From NCBI GenBank assembly GCA_965212025.1, contig OZ243039.1, positions 1,178,001 through 1,242,000 on the forward strand: DNA of 64,000 bases, in the 5' to 3' direction. The DNA comes from G965212025 sp965212025 (GTDB lineage: Bacteria; Pseudomonadota; Gammaproteobacteria; Poriferisulfidales; Oxydemutatoraceae). The notes beneath the pieces are model-generated. The model was not told the origin of the DNA and did not search any database. It was given only the letters and a program-made list of their open reading frames with translations. Of the stretch, positions 18,578 through 27,297 are shown in pieces (the first letter of the stretch is position 1; the number at the start of each line of letters is the position of its first letter). The position numbers were made by a program, and so were the translations under genes.

Positions 18578-19900
18578 TCAGCGTTGTGCAAACGTCTTGT
18601 AATCACGGGTTTTTTCCCCGGTATAAAGTTGGCGGGGGCGTCCGATCCTGACAGACTTTTCGGACTTCATTTCGTTCCAGTGGCTAACCCAGCCCACTGT
18701 GCGCGCCATCGCGAAAATAGTTGTAAACATGACCGAAGGCAGTTCCAGAGCGTTCAAGATGATGCCGGAATAGAAGTCCACATTGGGGTACAGCTTGCGG
18801 TTGGTAAAGTATTTATCTTCCAGGGCGATTTTTTCCAGTTCCCGCGCTGCAGTCAGCAGAGGCCGGTTGCTGTTGTCTTTTGGCAGGGTTTCCAGTAATT
18901 GGCGGCAGCAGGTACGAATGATTTTTGCCCGAGGGTCGTAGTTTTTGTAAATCCGGTGCCCAAAACCCATGAGCTTGAAGGGGTCATTCCTATCTTTGGC
19001 GCGATCAATGTAGTAGCCGATAGGTTTGCCTTCAGTCACTATGGCTTCAAGCATGCGAATCACCGCCTCATTGGCACCCCCGTGGGCGGCACCCCAAAGA
19101 GACGCGACTCCAGCCACAATGGCTGCATAAGGGCTGGTTCCAGTGCTGCCACTCAGGCGCACCGCTGAGGTTGAAGCATTTTGTTCATGGTCTGCGTGCA
19201 GCAGGAATATGAGGTCCAGTGCCTTTTCAAATACTTCATGCTGTGTAATCCAGGAATTCTTGCCAAACGCCATACTGAGAAAGTTCTTTGTGTAGGAAAG
19301 GGCAGGATCCGGCTCAGGCGTATCCTGCCCCCTCCCGTAGCGCAGGATACGAGCCGTAATGACTGGCACCCTGGCGATAAGGCGCAGCGCTGAAAGCTCG
19401 CGACATGCCGCCCGCTCATACGAAGTTTTCTCATCATGGTCTTGTGCTGCGAGCAGACTGAGGCTGGACATGAGCATTGCCATCGGATGTGCGTCTCTGG
19501 GGAAGCTGCTTTCCAGTTTTGTCAGAGCCGCATTGTCGACATGGCTTTCCCGTGCCAGCGTTGCAGTGAACCGTTCAAGCTCCTTTTCTGTGGGGAGTTT
19601 TCCATAGTAAAGCAGATAGGCTGTTTCGACAAAATTACTGTGCTTGGCAAGCTGTTCTATAGGATATCCCCGATACCACAAGTGCCCTTTGAGACCGTCA
19701 ATGTATGTGATTTTGCTTTCGCAGGAGGCGGTGGACATGAAGCCCGGGTCAAAGGTAAAGAGTCCCGAAAGTTGATACAGCTTCCGGATGTCCAGTGTGT
19801 TTGGACCTTCTGTGGCGGGAAGAATCGGCAAGACTGCCTCGTCGTTCCCGTCTCCATTACAGAGCCTGATTGTCTGCGTGCTTATTCCTCCGACCGCCAT
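18578..19900 (-). CDS. gltA: citrate synthase
   Basis: Condenses acetyl-CoA and oxaloacetate, entering the TCA cycle. The catalytic residues are visible: His in LHADHEQNASTS, His and Arg in GFGHRIYKNYDPRA, and Asp in NVDFYSG. About 440 residues, typical of the hexameric Gram-negative type. The start is odd. The annotated ATG (19898-19900) lies 5 bases after a perfect TATAAT, so a transcript would be nearly leaderless. A strong GGAGGA lies just inside the gene, 6 bases before an in-frame ACG (19877-19879); starting there gives an N-terminus that aligns better with E. coli GltA. It converges on the MetX-family gene. Confidence 0.95.
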   Translation of the reverse strand: MAVGGISTQTIRLCNGDGNDEAVLPILPATEGPNTLDIRKLYQLSGLFTFDPGFMSTASCESKITYIDGLKGHLWYRGYPIEQLAKHSNFVETAYLLYYGKLPTEKELERFTATLARESHVDNAALTKLESSFPRDAHPMAMLMSSLSLLAAQDHDEKTSYERAACRELSALRLIARVPVITARILRYGRGQDTPEPDPALSYTKNFLSMAFGKNSWITQHEVFEKALDLIFLLHADHEQNASTSAVRLSGSTGTSPYAAIVAGVASLWGAAHGGANEAVIRMLEAIVTEGKPIGYYIDRAKDRNDPFKLMGFGHRIYKNYDPRAKIIRTCCRQLLETLPKDNSNRPLLTAARELEKIALEDKYFTNRKLYPNVDFYSGIILNALELPSVMFTTIFAMARTVGWVSHWNEMKSEKSVRIGRPRQLYTGEKTRDYKTFAQR

Positions 19901-19905
19901 GCTTC

Positions 19906-19933
19906 ATTATACGGCCTGCGTGGCGAAGCACAA
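19906..19933 (-). promoter_or_regulatory. gltA promoter with consensus -10
   Basis: Minus-strand TATAAT (19906-19911) with TTGTGC 16 bases upstream. The -10 is 5 bases from the first ATG of gltA, so the expected start of transcription falls on or next to that codon. Confidence 0.5.
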
Positions 19934-20112
19934 TCTTTATTGAATCCGCAGGCCATTTTGAAAAGGCAGTCTATGTTTTTCGTGGCGGCAAAAATCAAGA
20001 GTCGGGTTTTCGAATGATGCCAATCACAGCGTGCCAGGAAAGATCAATGCCGGAGGCAGGTTCAATGATTCTATGCCCGAAAGAACGTGCTTAAGGCTAA
20101 AATAAGCAAGCA

Positions 20113-21081
20113 ATGGGAACAGAAAAATTCATAGTCACAGGAGCCGCCGGATTCATAGGCAGCAATGTTGTGCGTGGCCTGAACCAGCGGGGGGTAACGG
20201 AAATTATTGCAGTCGATCATCTGGACAGCCCCGGAAAAGCGGCGAATTTGCTGGATCTGAAAATCATGGACTACTACGACCGAGACGAGTTCTTGCAGTT
20301 GGTTGAACAGCGTTACGATTTTGGTGCACTTTCGGCGGTCATCCACGAAGGCGCTTGCACATCCACGGTTGAACAGGATGGAGCGTACATGATGCGCAAC
20401 AATTTTTCCTATTCCAGACAGTTACTGACTTATTGTCTGGAACGTGGTGTATTTTTTCAATATGCGTCTACTGCCGGAGTTTATGGGCAAAACATACAAT
20501 CTCGGGAAGCGCTGGAAAATGAGAGCCCGCGGACGATTTATGCGTACTCGAAACTGCTTTTCGATTGCTGGGTGCGACGATGTTTTCGTGATGCGCGCTC
20601 GCCAGTTGTGGCTTTGCGCTATTTCAATGTTTACGGCTCTGGAGAAGGTCACAAAGGGTTTATGCGCAGCAGTCCCCTGGTTTTTTACTCCCAGTTGTGT
20701 GAACGAGGCTGGGCGGGAGTTTTTGCCGGCGATGAAAAGGTTCCTGCCAGTGGGCATTTGCGCGATTTTGTGTCTGTGAATGACGTGGTTGCTGTCAAGC
20801 TCTGGTTTCTCGATCAAGCTGTTTCCGGGATTTTTAATGTGGGAACCGGATCAAACTGGTCGTTCGAGGAGGTTGCCAAGACAGTCGTAGGTAGCTTCGG
20901 TCAAGGCGAATACCGCGATATTCCCTTCCCGGAAAAATTAAAGGCAGGCTACCAATTCCTGACTCGTGCAGATTTGACAGCGCTTCGTAAAGTTGGCTAT
21001 CAAGACCCTTTTGTCGAGATGCAGGTTGGTGTCAGTGCCTATATTCAACACTTGCTTCGTGAGGATCAATTGCTGCAATGA
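20113..21081 (+). CDS. hldD: ADP-L-glycero-D-manno-heptose 6-epimerase
   Basis: Short-chain dehydrogenase-type epimerase that makes ADP-L-glycero-beta-D-manno-heptose for the LPS inner core. The NADP-binding loop is VTGAAGFIGSNVV; the catalytic YAYSK tetrad and RYFNVYG-x-GE are present, along with the family-specific HKGFMRSSPLVFYSQL. At 322 residues it has normal length. The glycosyltransferase and waaA genes that use or follow this product lie immediately downstream on the other strand. Its last 50 bases overlap the 3' end of the converging GT9 gene. Confidence 0.93.
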   Translation: MGTEKFIVTGAAGFIGSNVVRGLNQRGVTEIIAVDHLDSPGKAANLLDLKIMDYYDRDEFLQLVEQRYDFGALSAVIHEGACTSTVEQDGAYMMRNNFSYSRQLLTYCLERGVFFQYASTAGVYGQNIQSREALENESPRTIYAYSKLLFDCWVRRCFRDARSPVVALRYFNVYGSGEGHKGFMRSSPLVFYSQLCERGWAGVFAGDEKVPASGHLRDFVSVNDVVAVKLWFLDQAVSGIFNVGTGSNWSFEEVAKTVVGSFGQGEYRDIPFPEKLKAGYQFLTRADLTALRKVGYQDPFVEMQVGVSAYIQHLLREDQLLQ

Positions 21082-22192
21082 CTTGATCGAGTTTCGCGCA
21101 GACTTCCTCTGCCTTGATTAAATTCATGAGTTTCGGGTCTTTTATTTTTTTCCCCCAAGGTATGGCTTTGCCGCCCCTGCTCCACTTATTCAGGTATTCG
21201 GCAGTTGCTGCCGGGTAGTGATTGACGCACCATTTTGCCTGTATTTTTGGTCCGATAAACTGTGGGTTCGAAGCCACATATAACCCGATGACCGGTGTGT
21301 TGGAAAAATTTGCCAAATGAGCCGGGGCAGAATCGACTGTCAGCAGCACATCGGTTTCGCTGATCAAGGCGGCCAGTTCTTTCAGGTTTAGGATTCCCGG
21401 CAACATTTCCGGTTTGTCGTGCATTTTCCGGCAAATCTTCCTCAAATGGCTTCTCTCCTGTTTGTTTCCACTACAACTGAGCAGAACTTTCATGCCATGC
21501 CTACGAGTAGCGTAGTCTGCCACTTCGGCACAGGAGCTCGCATTCCACCATCGGTAAGCGTGTTGGGCGCAAGGACTGATCAGCAAGGTTTTTTTTTGGT
21601 TTCCAAGGTGCTGTTTCGCGACCGCCAAATCTTCATCGTCGAAACACTGATCCCAGACCAGGCAATGTTTTTTGATACCGAGGGCTCGAGTGAAATCAAA
21701 AAAACCGTCCAGGACATGGTGTGGTTCGGGGTGTGCCTGTACGCGGCAGTTGATGAACAGGCTATGCAGTTCTCTGGAACGGGCACGATCAAAGCCGACA
21801 CGAAAATGTGCTTTGACGAAAAGGGACGCCAGGTTGGCACGAAAGGACGTCTGGATCAGTAGCAGGACGTCAAATTTTCGACCAGTGAGTCTGTGCCGAA
21901 GCTGCGCGTAGGCACGCCAACCGAGGTGTTTCCCGAAAACAATGAATTCAATTCCCGGTATGTCTTTGACCAGCTCTGCCTCTCTGTTTCCGATAATCCA
22001 GCTGATTTTTACTTCTGGAAAACCGGACTTAATCGTATTGATGACTGGCAGGATATGGGTGATGTCGCCCAGCGCTGACAGGCGCATGATACAAATGCTT
22101 TTGGGCTGGCAGCTGCTCAAAGTCTCCTGCCTATAATGACGGGACAGAAGCTGTTTCAGCTTGAGCCTCCATTTTTTGCCATGCAAGGTCAT
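21032..22192 (-). CDS. glycosyltransferase family 9 (LPS heptosyltransferase)
   Basis: A 386-residue ADP-heptose:LPS heptosyltransferase. Family features are the N-terminal IMRLSALGDITHILPVINTIK, the donor-site ALISETDVLLTVDSAPAHLANFSNTPVIGLY and the basic C-terminus. It transfers heptose to Kdo or the inner core at the cytoplasmic face of the inner membrane. I do not separate WaaC, WaaF or OpsX types. The first 30 residues (MTLHGKKWRLKLKQLLSRHY) precede the usual start of the family and may be non-coding. It follows waaA after 91 bases, in what looks like a rhodanese-tolC-waaA-GT9 operon. Confidence 0.88.
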   Translation of the reverse strand: MTLHGKKWRLKLKQLLSRHYRQETLSSCQPKSICIMRLSALGDITHILPVINTIKSGFPEVKISWIIGNREAELVKDIPGIEFIVFGKHLGWRAYAQLRHRLTGRKFDVLLLIQTSFRANLASLFVKAHFRVGFDRARSRELHSLFINCRVQAHPEPHHVLDGFFDFTRALGIKKHCLVWDQCFDDEDLAVAKQHLGNQKKTLLISPCAQHAYRWWNASSCAEVADYATRRHGMKVLLSCSGNKQERSHLRKICRKMHDKPEMLPGILNLKELAALISETDVLLTVDSAPAHLANFSNTPVIGLYVASNPQFIGPKIQAKWCVNHYPAATAEYLNKWSRGGKAIPWGKKIKDPKLMNLIKAEEVCAKLDQVIAAIDPHEASVEYRH

Positions 22193-22283
22193 GGTCGGTG
22201 TGGCGGAAGTTTGAAGCTGGCGAGTGGTACGCCCGGCTTTAGTGGTCTGTCATGTTTTGTCATGACCGGCAGGGATTCCCTGT

Positions 22284-23582
22284 TTAGGCAATATCAAATT
22301 TCTCAAATTCCCGCAGGTAGGCTGCGACTGGATCAGTGTTGCTTTGCATATAACATTTTGCCCGGGTCGCCATATTGTGAAGCGCGTCTGCTTTCGTAGT
22401 TGCCTCACGGAAGACCGCGCCGAGCTCGCTGGCATTACGGACTCGCACCAGCCCGGCACACTTTTCAAGATCAGCGGTTTCTGACAGAAAGTTCTTTGTG
22501 TGGGGACCGGTTGTCTGCGGCGTACCAAGCATTGCGGCCTCCAGCACATTTTGCCCCCCGCGCGGGAGCAAGGAGCCACCGGTAAAAACGAGTGTCGCGT
22601 GTTTGATCAGTGCTGGCAGTTCACCAATCGTGTCGGCAATGTATAGCTGCTTTCCTGAGGGTGGTTCACCGGCACTGCGCAGAGCGACTGTGTAGCCCAG
22701 CGTCATCGCCAGGGCGCGAATTTTTTTCCCTCTTTGTGGATGTCTGGGGACTATGACGAGCGGACGGTCATTGACGCCGGATAAACGAAAAGCCTCCAGC
22801 ACGATTTCGTCCTCGCCCTTGTGGGTTGAAGCGGCGAGCAGGTAAGGATGCCCAATCAGGTTGGGTAGCCCGTCAGGAAAGCAGGCACCCCACTTGAGGT
22901 TAGGGATCACGCTGATGTTTTTTGACCGGGCTCCGAGGTGGCGGTAGCGCTGCGCATCCTCGGCGGAGCGGGCAAAAATATGCGTCACACAATTCAGGCA
23001 GATACGGTAGTAATGCAGAAGAGCTTTACTCCAGCTTATTTTTCTGTCTGTGAACCGCGCGTTGATGAGGAACAACGGGATTTCACGCCGGGCGCACAAA
23101 GAAAAAAGATTCATCCACAGTTCTGTCTCCACCACGAGCAGGCATTTTGGAGACGCTTTTCGCAGGAAGTTTGCCCACATCAGTGCGCTGTCGACCGGTG
23201 CGAATACGTGGTACGCACGGTTGCCGAGACGTTTTTCCAACAGCTCTGCCGAAGTGCTTGTCGCGGTGGTGAAGATCATGGGTCTGTCCGGATGTTTTTC
23301 GTGCAGAGATGTTGCCAAGCGTAAAACAGCGTTGACTTCACCCACCGAAACGCAATGAAACCAAAGTGGTTTTTGACCGGCAGGAGGCAGATCCGATGCT
23401 TTGAGAATCCCAAGGCGTTGGCGAAGATAACGCCAATTCCGCAAGCAGATGGATTTATAGAGCGTCTGCCCCAACCACAGTGGGGTGGCAAGCAGAAACA
23501 GGGTACCGTATCCCAATTTAGCTGGGAGTGGTACGGAATATCTGGTTTTATTTTTTGTGATTTTCAGGGCTGCACGAGCCAC
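22284..23582 (-). CDS. waaA: 3-deoxy-D-manno-octulosonic acid transferase
   Basis: Kdo transferase (KdtA/WaaA) that adds Kdo to lipid A precursor. Recognised by the N-terminal membrane anchor YGTLFLLATPLWLGQTLYKS, then LWFHCVSVGEVNAVLRLA, VETELWMNLF, INARFTDRKISWSKALLHYY and FTGGSLLPRGGQNVLEAAMLGTP, all conserved positions of the family. The GTG start lies inside tolC (19-base overlap), which suggests translational coupling; a later start would still keep the anchor. The next gene is the GT9 heptosyltransferase. Confidence 0.92.
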   Translation of the reverse strand: MARAALKITKNKTRYSVPLPAKLGYGTLFLLATPLWLGQTLYKSICLRNWRYLRQRLGILKASDLPPAGQKPLWFHCVSVGEVNAVLRLATSLHEKHPDRPMIFTTATSTSAELLEKRLGNRAYHVFAPVDSALMWANFLRKASPKCLLVVETELWMNLFSLCARREIPLFLINARFTDRKISWSKALLHYYRICLNCVTHIFARSAEDAQRYRHLGARSKNISVIPNLKWGACFPDGLPNLIGHPYLLAASTHKGEDEIVLEAFRLSGVNDRPLVIVPRHPQRGKKIRALAMTLGYTVALRSAGEPPSGKQLYIADTIGELPALIKHATLVFTGGSLLPRGGQNVLEAAMLGTPQTTGPHTKNFLSETADLEKCAGLVRVRNASELGAVFREATTKADALHNMATRAKCYMQSNTDPVAAYLREFEKFDIA

Positions 23583-24946
23583 GAATTGATTTGCTCTATG
23601 TGTGACTGAGTCAGGCTTCCTGCAGTTTGCCGTAATTTCAATGTACTGATGATGAATTGGTAACGCTCGTCTGCCAAGTCGCGCATTGCTTTGAAGTAGT
23701 CGGTTCTGGCTACCGCAACATCAATGGAGGTGCGCGTCCCGACATTGAACCCGGCAGTGACGGCTTCCAGCGCAGTTTTTGCCGAGTCTTTCGCAATATT
23801 CAGCGCTTCTATCCTCCTGATGCCGGAAAGGATATCCAAATAGGACTGGCTGGCATCCTTTTGTACTGTGCGCCGGACTTTTTCCAGCGCGGCAAGCGCG
23901 GCCTCATGCCGTGCTGTTGCCTGTTTTGACGCATAGTAGACCGATCCGCCCGAGATCAAAGGCACGGTTAGTTGGATACCGATGGAGGTTTCCTGGATTT
24001 CAACCGGGGTTTGTCCACCGTGCTGTTCATTTCGCGATTTTGCAGCTACCAGGTTCAAGCTGGGAAAATGTCCGGCTTCCTGTACTTTGATTTCCTGCAA
24101 GGCGAGATCGCTCTCAATCTTTGCCGCCCGCAGATCAAGGTTTTTCTTTTCTGCCGCCGTAACCCAGGCGTATTGACTTTCTGGTGCCGGGATTTGAAGC
24201 GGAATGTTTTCCTGAAGATGTCTGATGCCCCGCACGGGTCTGCCGACAATGACCGACAGGGCGTGCCGCGCTTTGTATACCTCATTTTCGGCACCTATTT
24301 CGTCGGACAGCGCTTTGTCCCGTGCGGCTGTTGCTTCACTCACGTCAGTGATCGCCACCATGCCAACCCGAAAATTCTCTGCGGCCTGCTCCTGTAATTT
24401 TTCTGCCGACAGCCGTTCCTGTTGTCGGTAACCGTGTTGTTCGTAGGCGGTCAACAAATCAAAGTATGCGCTTGCCAGCCGCATGATCAGCAACATACGT
24501 GTTGCTTCAAGCTCTATGCTGCTTTTTTCAATCTGAGAATCGGATTGTCTGAAGCGCAAATAGTCGGCACGGTTATACAGCGGCTGGCTGAGTTGCAAAC
24601 TCAGTGAATCTGTGTTGAAGGACGTGCTGATATTCGTGTCAACGTTTCCGAAACGTCGGCCACTGATGGTTTGATCTGCCAGATGGCTGACACTGCCTTG
24701 CAGGCTTAATTGTGGCAACAGGCGCGAACGCGCAATGGGTCTGTCCAGTTCAACAGCTTGAAATGCCGCCTTTGCCTGCTTCAATTCGGTGTCCTGCACC
24801 AAAGCGATTTCATACAGCTCAGTGATTCCGTAGGGAGATGCGCCCTGAGCTTGTCCTGCTGTGCCAACGTGTAAAACTCCAGCCATCAGGATGCTCCCCA
24901 AGGTGCTCACCAACAGTCGGAATGGCTGCCTAATAAGTTGGCACAT
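23564..24946 (-). CDS. tolC: TolC-family outer-membrane efflux/secretion channel
   Basis: Trimeric outer-membrane channel subunit for type I secretion or multidrug efflux. It shows a signal sequence (PFRLLVSTLGSILMAGVL...GQAQGA), then two repeated coiled-coil/OEP domains: LYEIALVQDTELKQAKAAF in the first and NLDLRAAKIESDLALQEIKVQEAGHFPSL in the second; GTRTSIDVAVARTDYF marks the second hairpin. The ATG at 24946 is chosen because GAGG lies 9 bases upstream; the frame opens up to 24997, and an ATG at 24961 is possible. The start overlaps the end of the rhodanese gene by 17 bases. In other gammaproteobacteria tolC and waaA are also often adjacent. Confidence 0.92.
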   Translation of the reverse strand: MCQLIRQPFRLLVSTLGSILMAGVLHVGTAGQAQGASPYGITELYEIALVQDTELKQAKAAFQAVELDRPIARSRLLPQLSLQGSVSHLADQTISGRRFGNVDTNISTSFNTDSLSLQLSQPLYNRADYLRFRQSDSQIEKSSIELEATRMLLIMRLASAYFDLLTAYEQHGYRQQERLSAEKLQEQAAENFRVGMVAITDVSEATAARDKALSDEIGAENEVYKARHALSVIVGRPVRGIRHLQENIPLQIPAPESQYAWVTAAEKKNLDLRAAKIESDLALQEIKVQEAGHFPSLNLVAAKSRNEQHGGQTPVEIQETSIGIQLTVPLISGGSVYYASKQATARHEAALAALEKVRRTVQKDASQSYLDILSGIRRIEALNIAKDSAKTALEAVTAGFNVGTRTSIDVAVARTDYFKAMRDLADERYQFIISTLKLRQTAGSLTQSHIEQINSWLVQP

Positions 24947-25250
24947 CGGGATCAACCTCATGGCTCCAGGCGTCAATGCCGCCGCGTAAGTTTGCAACGT
25001 TCTCGAATTTGGCCTCTTCCATCATGCGCACCGCATGGCCGCTCCTAATGCCGTGATGGCAGTACACGACGATATTTTGATCTTTTTCCAATTCTTTCAT
25101 TCCTTCTCTGAAGGATTGCAAAGGCAGGAGAACAGAGCCTTCAAGTTTTACGGTTTCGTGTTCCCAAGGTTCCCGTACATCGATGAGCAAAGGTTGCACT
25201 GCAGCGCTTTTCAAAAGTCTGCGCAGTTCTCCGGGGCTGATTTCTCTCAA
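24930..25250 (-). CDS. single-domain rhodanese-like sulfurtransferase
   Basis: A 106-residue rhodanese domain. LLIDVREPWEHETVKLEGSVLLPL and the active-site loop CHHGIRSG are visible; the Cys would carry a persulfide. The six-residue loop is that of sulfurtransferases, not of Cdc25-type phosphatases. No partner gene reveals the sulfur acceptor. The only usable start is TTG, with no clear ribosome site. A TATAAT lies upstream on the minus strand (25304-25309) but without a matching -35. It is the first gene before tolC-waaA. Confidence 0.85.
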   Translation of the reverse strand: MREISPGELRRLLKSAAVQPLLIDVREPWEHETVKLEGSVLLPLQSFREGMKELEKDQNIVVYCHHGIRSGHAVRMMEEAKFENVANLRGGIDAWSHEVDPDVPTY

Positions 25251-25340
25251 GGTGTTCTCAGTGGATTTTTCAGGAGCTTCGCTTTTGCAAGCCTCGCAGA
25301 ATCATTATAGACTGACCACCCCGTCAGCAGGTGCAACTTT

Positions 25341-27206
25341 ATGAAATACATACCCATCTCAAAAAATAAATCTTCTACCATTGGCCGTGTTGCCAAAAAG
25401 CCAATTTCTGCGTTTCGCAGGATTTATGTGCATGGTTCCCGGGACGATATGCAGGTCGGCATGAAGGAGATTACGCTTGCTGCTACCGGGTCCGGCTCCG
25501 ATTCCGAGGAAAATCCGCCGATACCAGTCTATGACACTTCCGGCTCCCACTTTGGAGACGGGGTGGTTACGCAGTCTGAGAACGGGATACCCTTGATACG
25601 TGCCAACTGGATAGAAGAGCGTGCCGACAGCGCAACGGCAGCGGCTCTGCCGGCGAACGGGGAAAATGAGGATGTCCCGTCAGGCAATGGCGCAAGGGCG
25701 CGTCCGATCCGATCCGGGCAGAACGTAACGCAAATGCATTATGCCAAGCGTGGCATTGTGACGCCTGAGATGGAGTATGTCGCGATCAGGGAGAACGGAC
25801 TGGTTGATGTTTTGCGAAGCGACTCCCGGTATCAGAAGTTGTTGCGAACCCATGGTGGGCAGACTTGGGGAGCGAAGATTCCGGAGGTCGTGACACCGGA
25901 ATTTGTGCGAGATGAAGTCGCTTCCGGTCGAGCCATTATTCCAGCCAACATTAACCATCCGGAGACCGAGCCGATGGTTATCGGAAGAAGTTTTCGTGTG
26001 AAAATCAACGCGAATATCGGGAATTCCGCAGTCAGCTCGTCACTGGATGAGGAGGTTCAGAAGCTGGTCTGGGCAGTCAGGTGGGGGGCAGACACCGTGA
26101 TGGATCTGTCGACCGGACGGCGAATATCAGAAACGCGCGAGTGCATCCTTCGGCACTCGCCGGTGCCCATAGGAACGGTTCCGATTTATGAAGCCTTGGA
26201 AAAAGTAGGTGGCAAGGCTGAAGATTTAAGTTGGGAGACCTATCGCGACACGATCATTAAGCAGGCTGAGCAGGGAGTCGATTATTTTACGATTCACGCT
26301 GGGGTTTTGTTGCGCTATGTGCCGTTGACGGCGAAGCGCACAACAGGGATTGTTTCCCGTGGAGGGGCGATTATTGCGAAATGGTGCCTCGCCCATCACC
26401 AGGAAAATTTTCTGTACACGCACTTTGCGGATATTTGCGAGATTATGAAACAGTATGACGTTTCATTCTCTCTCGGAGATGGCTTGCGTCCAGGCTGTAT
26501 CGCTGATGCCAATGATGAGTCGCAGTTCGCCGAACTGAAAACCTTGGGAGAGCTGACGAAGCAGGCTTGGAAACACGACGTGCAAGTCATGATAGAGGGG
26601 CCGGGTCATGTTCCCATGCAGTTGATCAAGGAGAACGTTGAACGCGAACTTGATGAGTGTATGGAGGCGCCGTTTTATACTTTGGGTCCGCTGGTTACGG
26701 ATATTGCACCAGGCTACGACCACATTACCTCTGCCATAGGTGCCACCATGATTGGCTGGTTTGGTACCGCCATGCTGTGCTACGTGACTCCCAAAGAGCA
26801 TCTTGGGCTACCTGAACTTCAAGACGTCAAGGAAGGCATCATTGCCTATCGTATTGCGGCGCATGCGGCCGACCTGGCGAAAGGGCATCCAGCGGCTCAG
26901 TTGAGGGACAATGCCCTGTCGAAGGCACGTTTTGACTTTCGCTGGCTGGATCAGTTCAATTTAGGGCTGGATCCCCAGCGTGCCCATGAATTTCATGACC
27001 AGACGCTGCCGCAGGAATCTGCGAAAGTCGCACATTTTTGTTCCATGTGTGGACCGCGGTTCTGTTCCATGAAAATTACCCAAGAGATCAGAGAATATGC
27101 CGAGTTGCATGGTTTGAATGATGGCGATGTCGCGATTGAGGCTGGGCTGAAGGAAAAAGCAGGAGAGTTCAGGAGTCAGGGCGGCGAAATTTACACCAAG
27201 CTTTAA
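25341..27206 (+). CDS. thiC: phosphomethylpyrimidine synthase
   Basis: Radical-SAM enzyme that converts aminoimidazole ribotide to the HMP phosphate moiety of thiamine. The full 621-residue protein is present: the N-terminal ThiC-associated domain; MHYAKRGIVTPEMEYVAIREN; IPANINHPETEPM; and the C-terminal iron-sulfur motif CSMCGPRFC near residues 570-580. AGG lies 9 bases before the ATG. The gap to the divergent rhodanese gene is only about 90 bases, and the characteristic THI-box sequence of a TPP riboswitch is absent, although thiC usually has one. No other thiamine genes are nearby. Confidence 0.96.
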   Translation: MKYIPISKNKSSTIGRVAKKPISAFRRIYVHGSRDDMQVGMKEITLAATGSGSDSEENPPIPVYDTSGSHFGDGVVTQSENGIPLIRANWIEERADSATAAALPANGENEDVPSGNGARARPIRSGQNVTQMHYAKRGIVTPEMEYVAIRENGLVDVLRSDSRYQKLLRTHGGQTWGAKIPEVVTPEFVRDEVASGRAIIPANINHPETEPMVIGRSFRVKINANIGNSAVSSSLDEEVQKLVWAVRWGADTVMDLSTGRRISETRECILRHSPVPIGTVPIYEALEKVGGKAEDLSWETYRDTIIKQAEQGVDYFTIHAGVLLRYVPLTAKRTTGIVSRGGAIIAKWCLAHHQENFLYTHFADICEIMKQYDVSFSLGDGLRPGCIADANDESQFAELKTLGELTKQAWKHDVQVMIEGPGHVPMQLIKENVERELDECMEAPFYTLGPLVTDIAPGYDHITSAIGATMIGWFGTAMLCYVTPKEHLGLPELQDVKEGIIAYRIAAHAADLAKGHPAAQLRDNALSKARFDFRWLDQFNLGLDPQRAHEFHDQTLPQESAKVAHFCSMCGPRFCSMKITQEIREYAELHGLNDGDVAIEAGLKEKAGEFRSQGGEIYTKL

Positions 27207-27297
27207 CAGAGCTGGCTGCGTCTACCCTGTCGCTTTTTGCGCCCGCCCGGGTTGCTTCCTGCCCAGCAGGATTTTTCGTCGTTTTTCGGCATGGAGT

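Noticed and set aside
25280..25345. TPP riboswitch for thiC
   Set aside because: No THI-box-like sequence or fitting stems; the spacer is too short.
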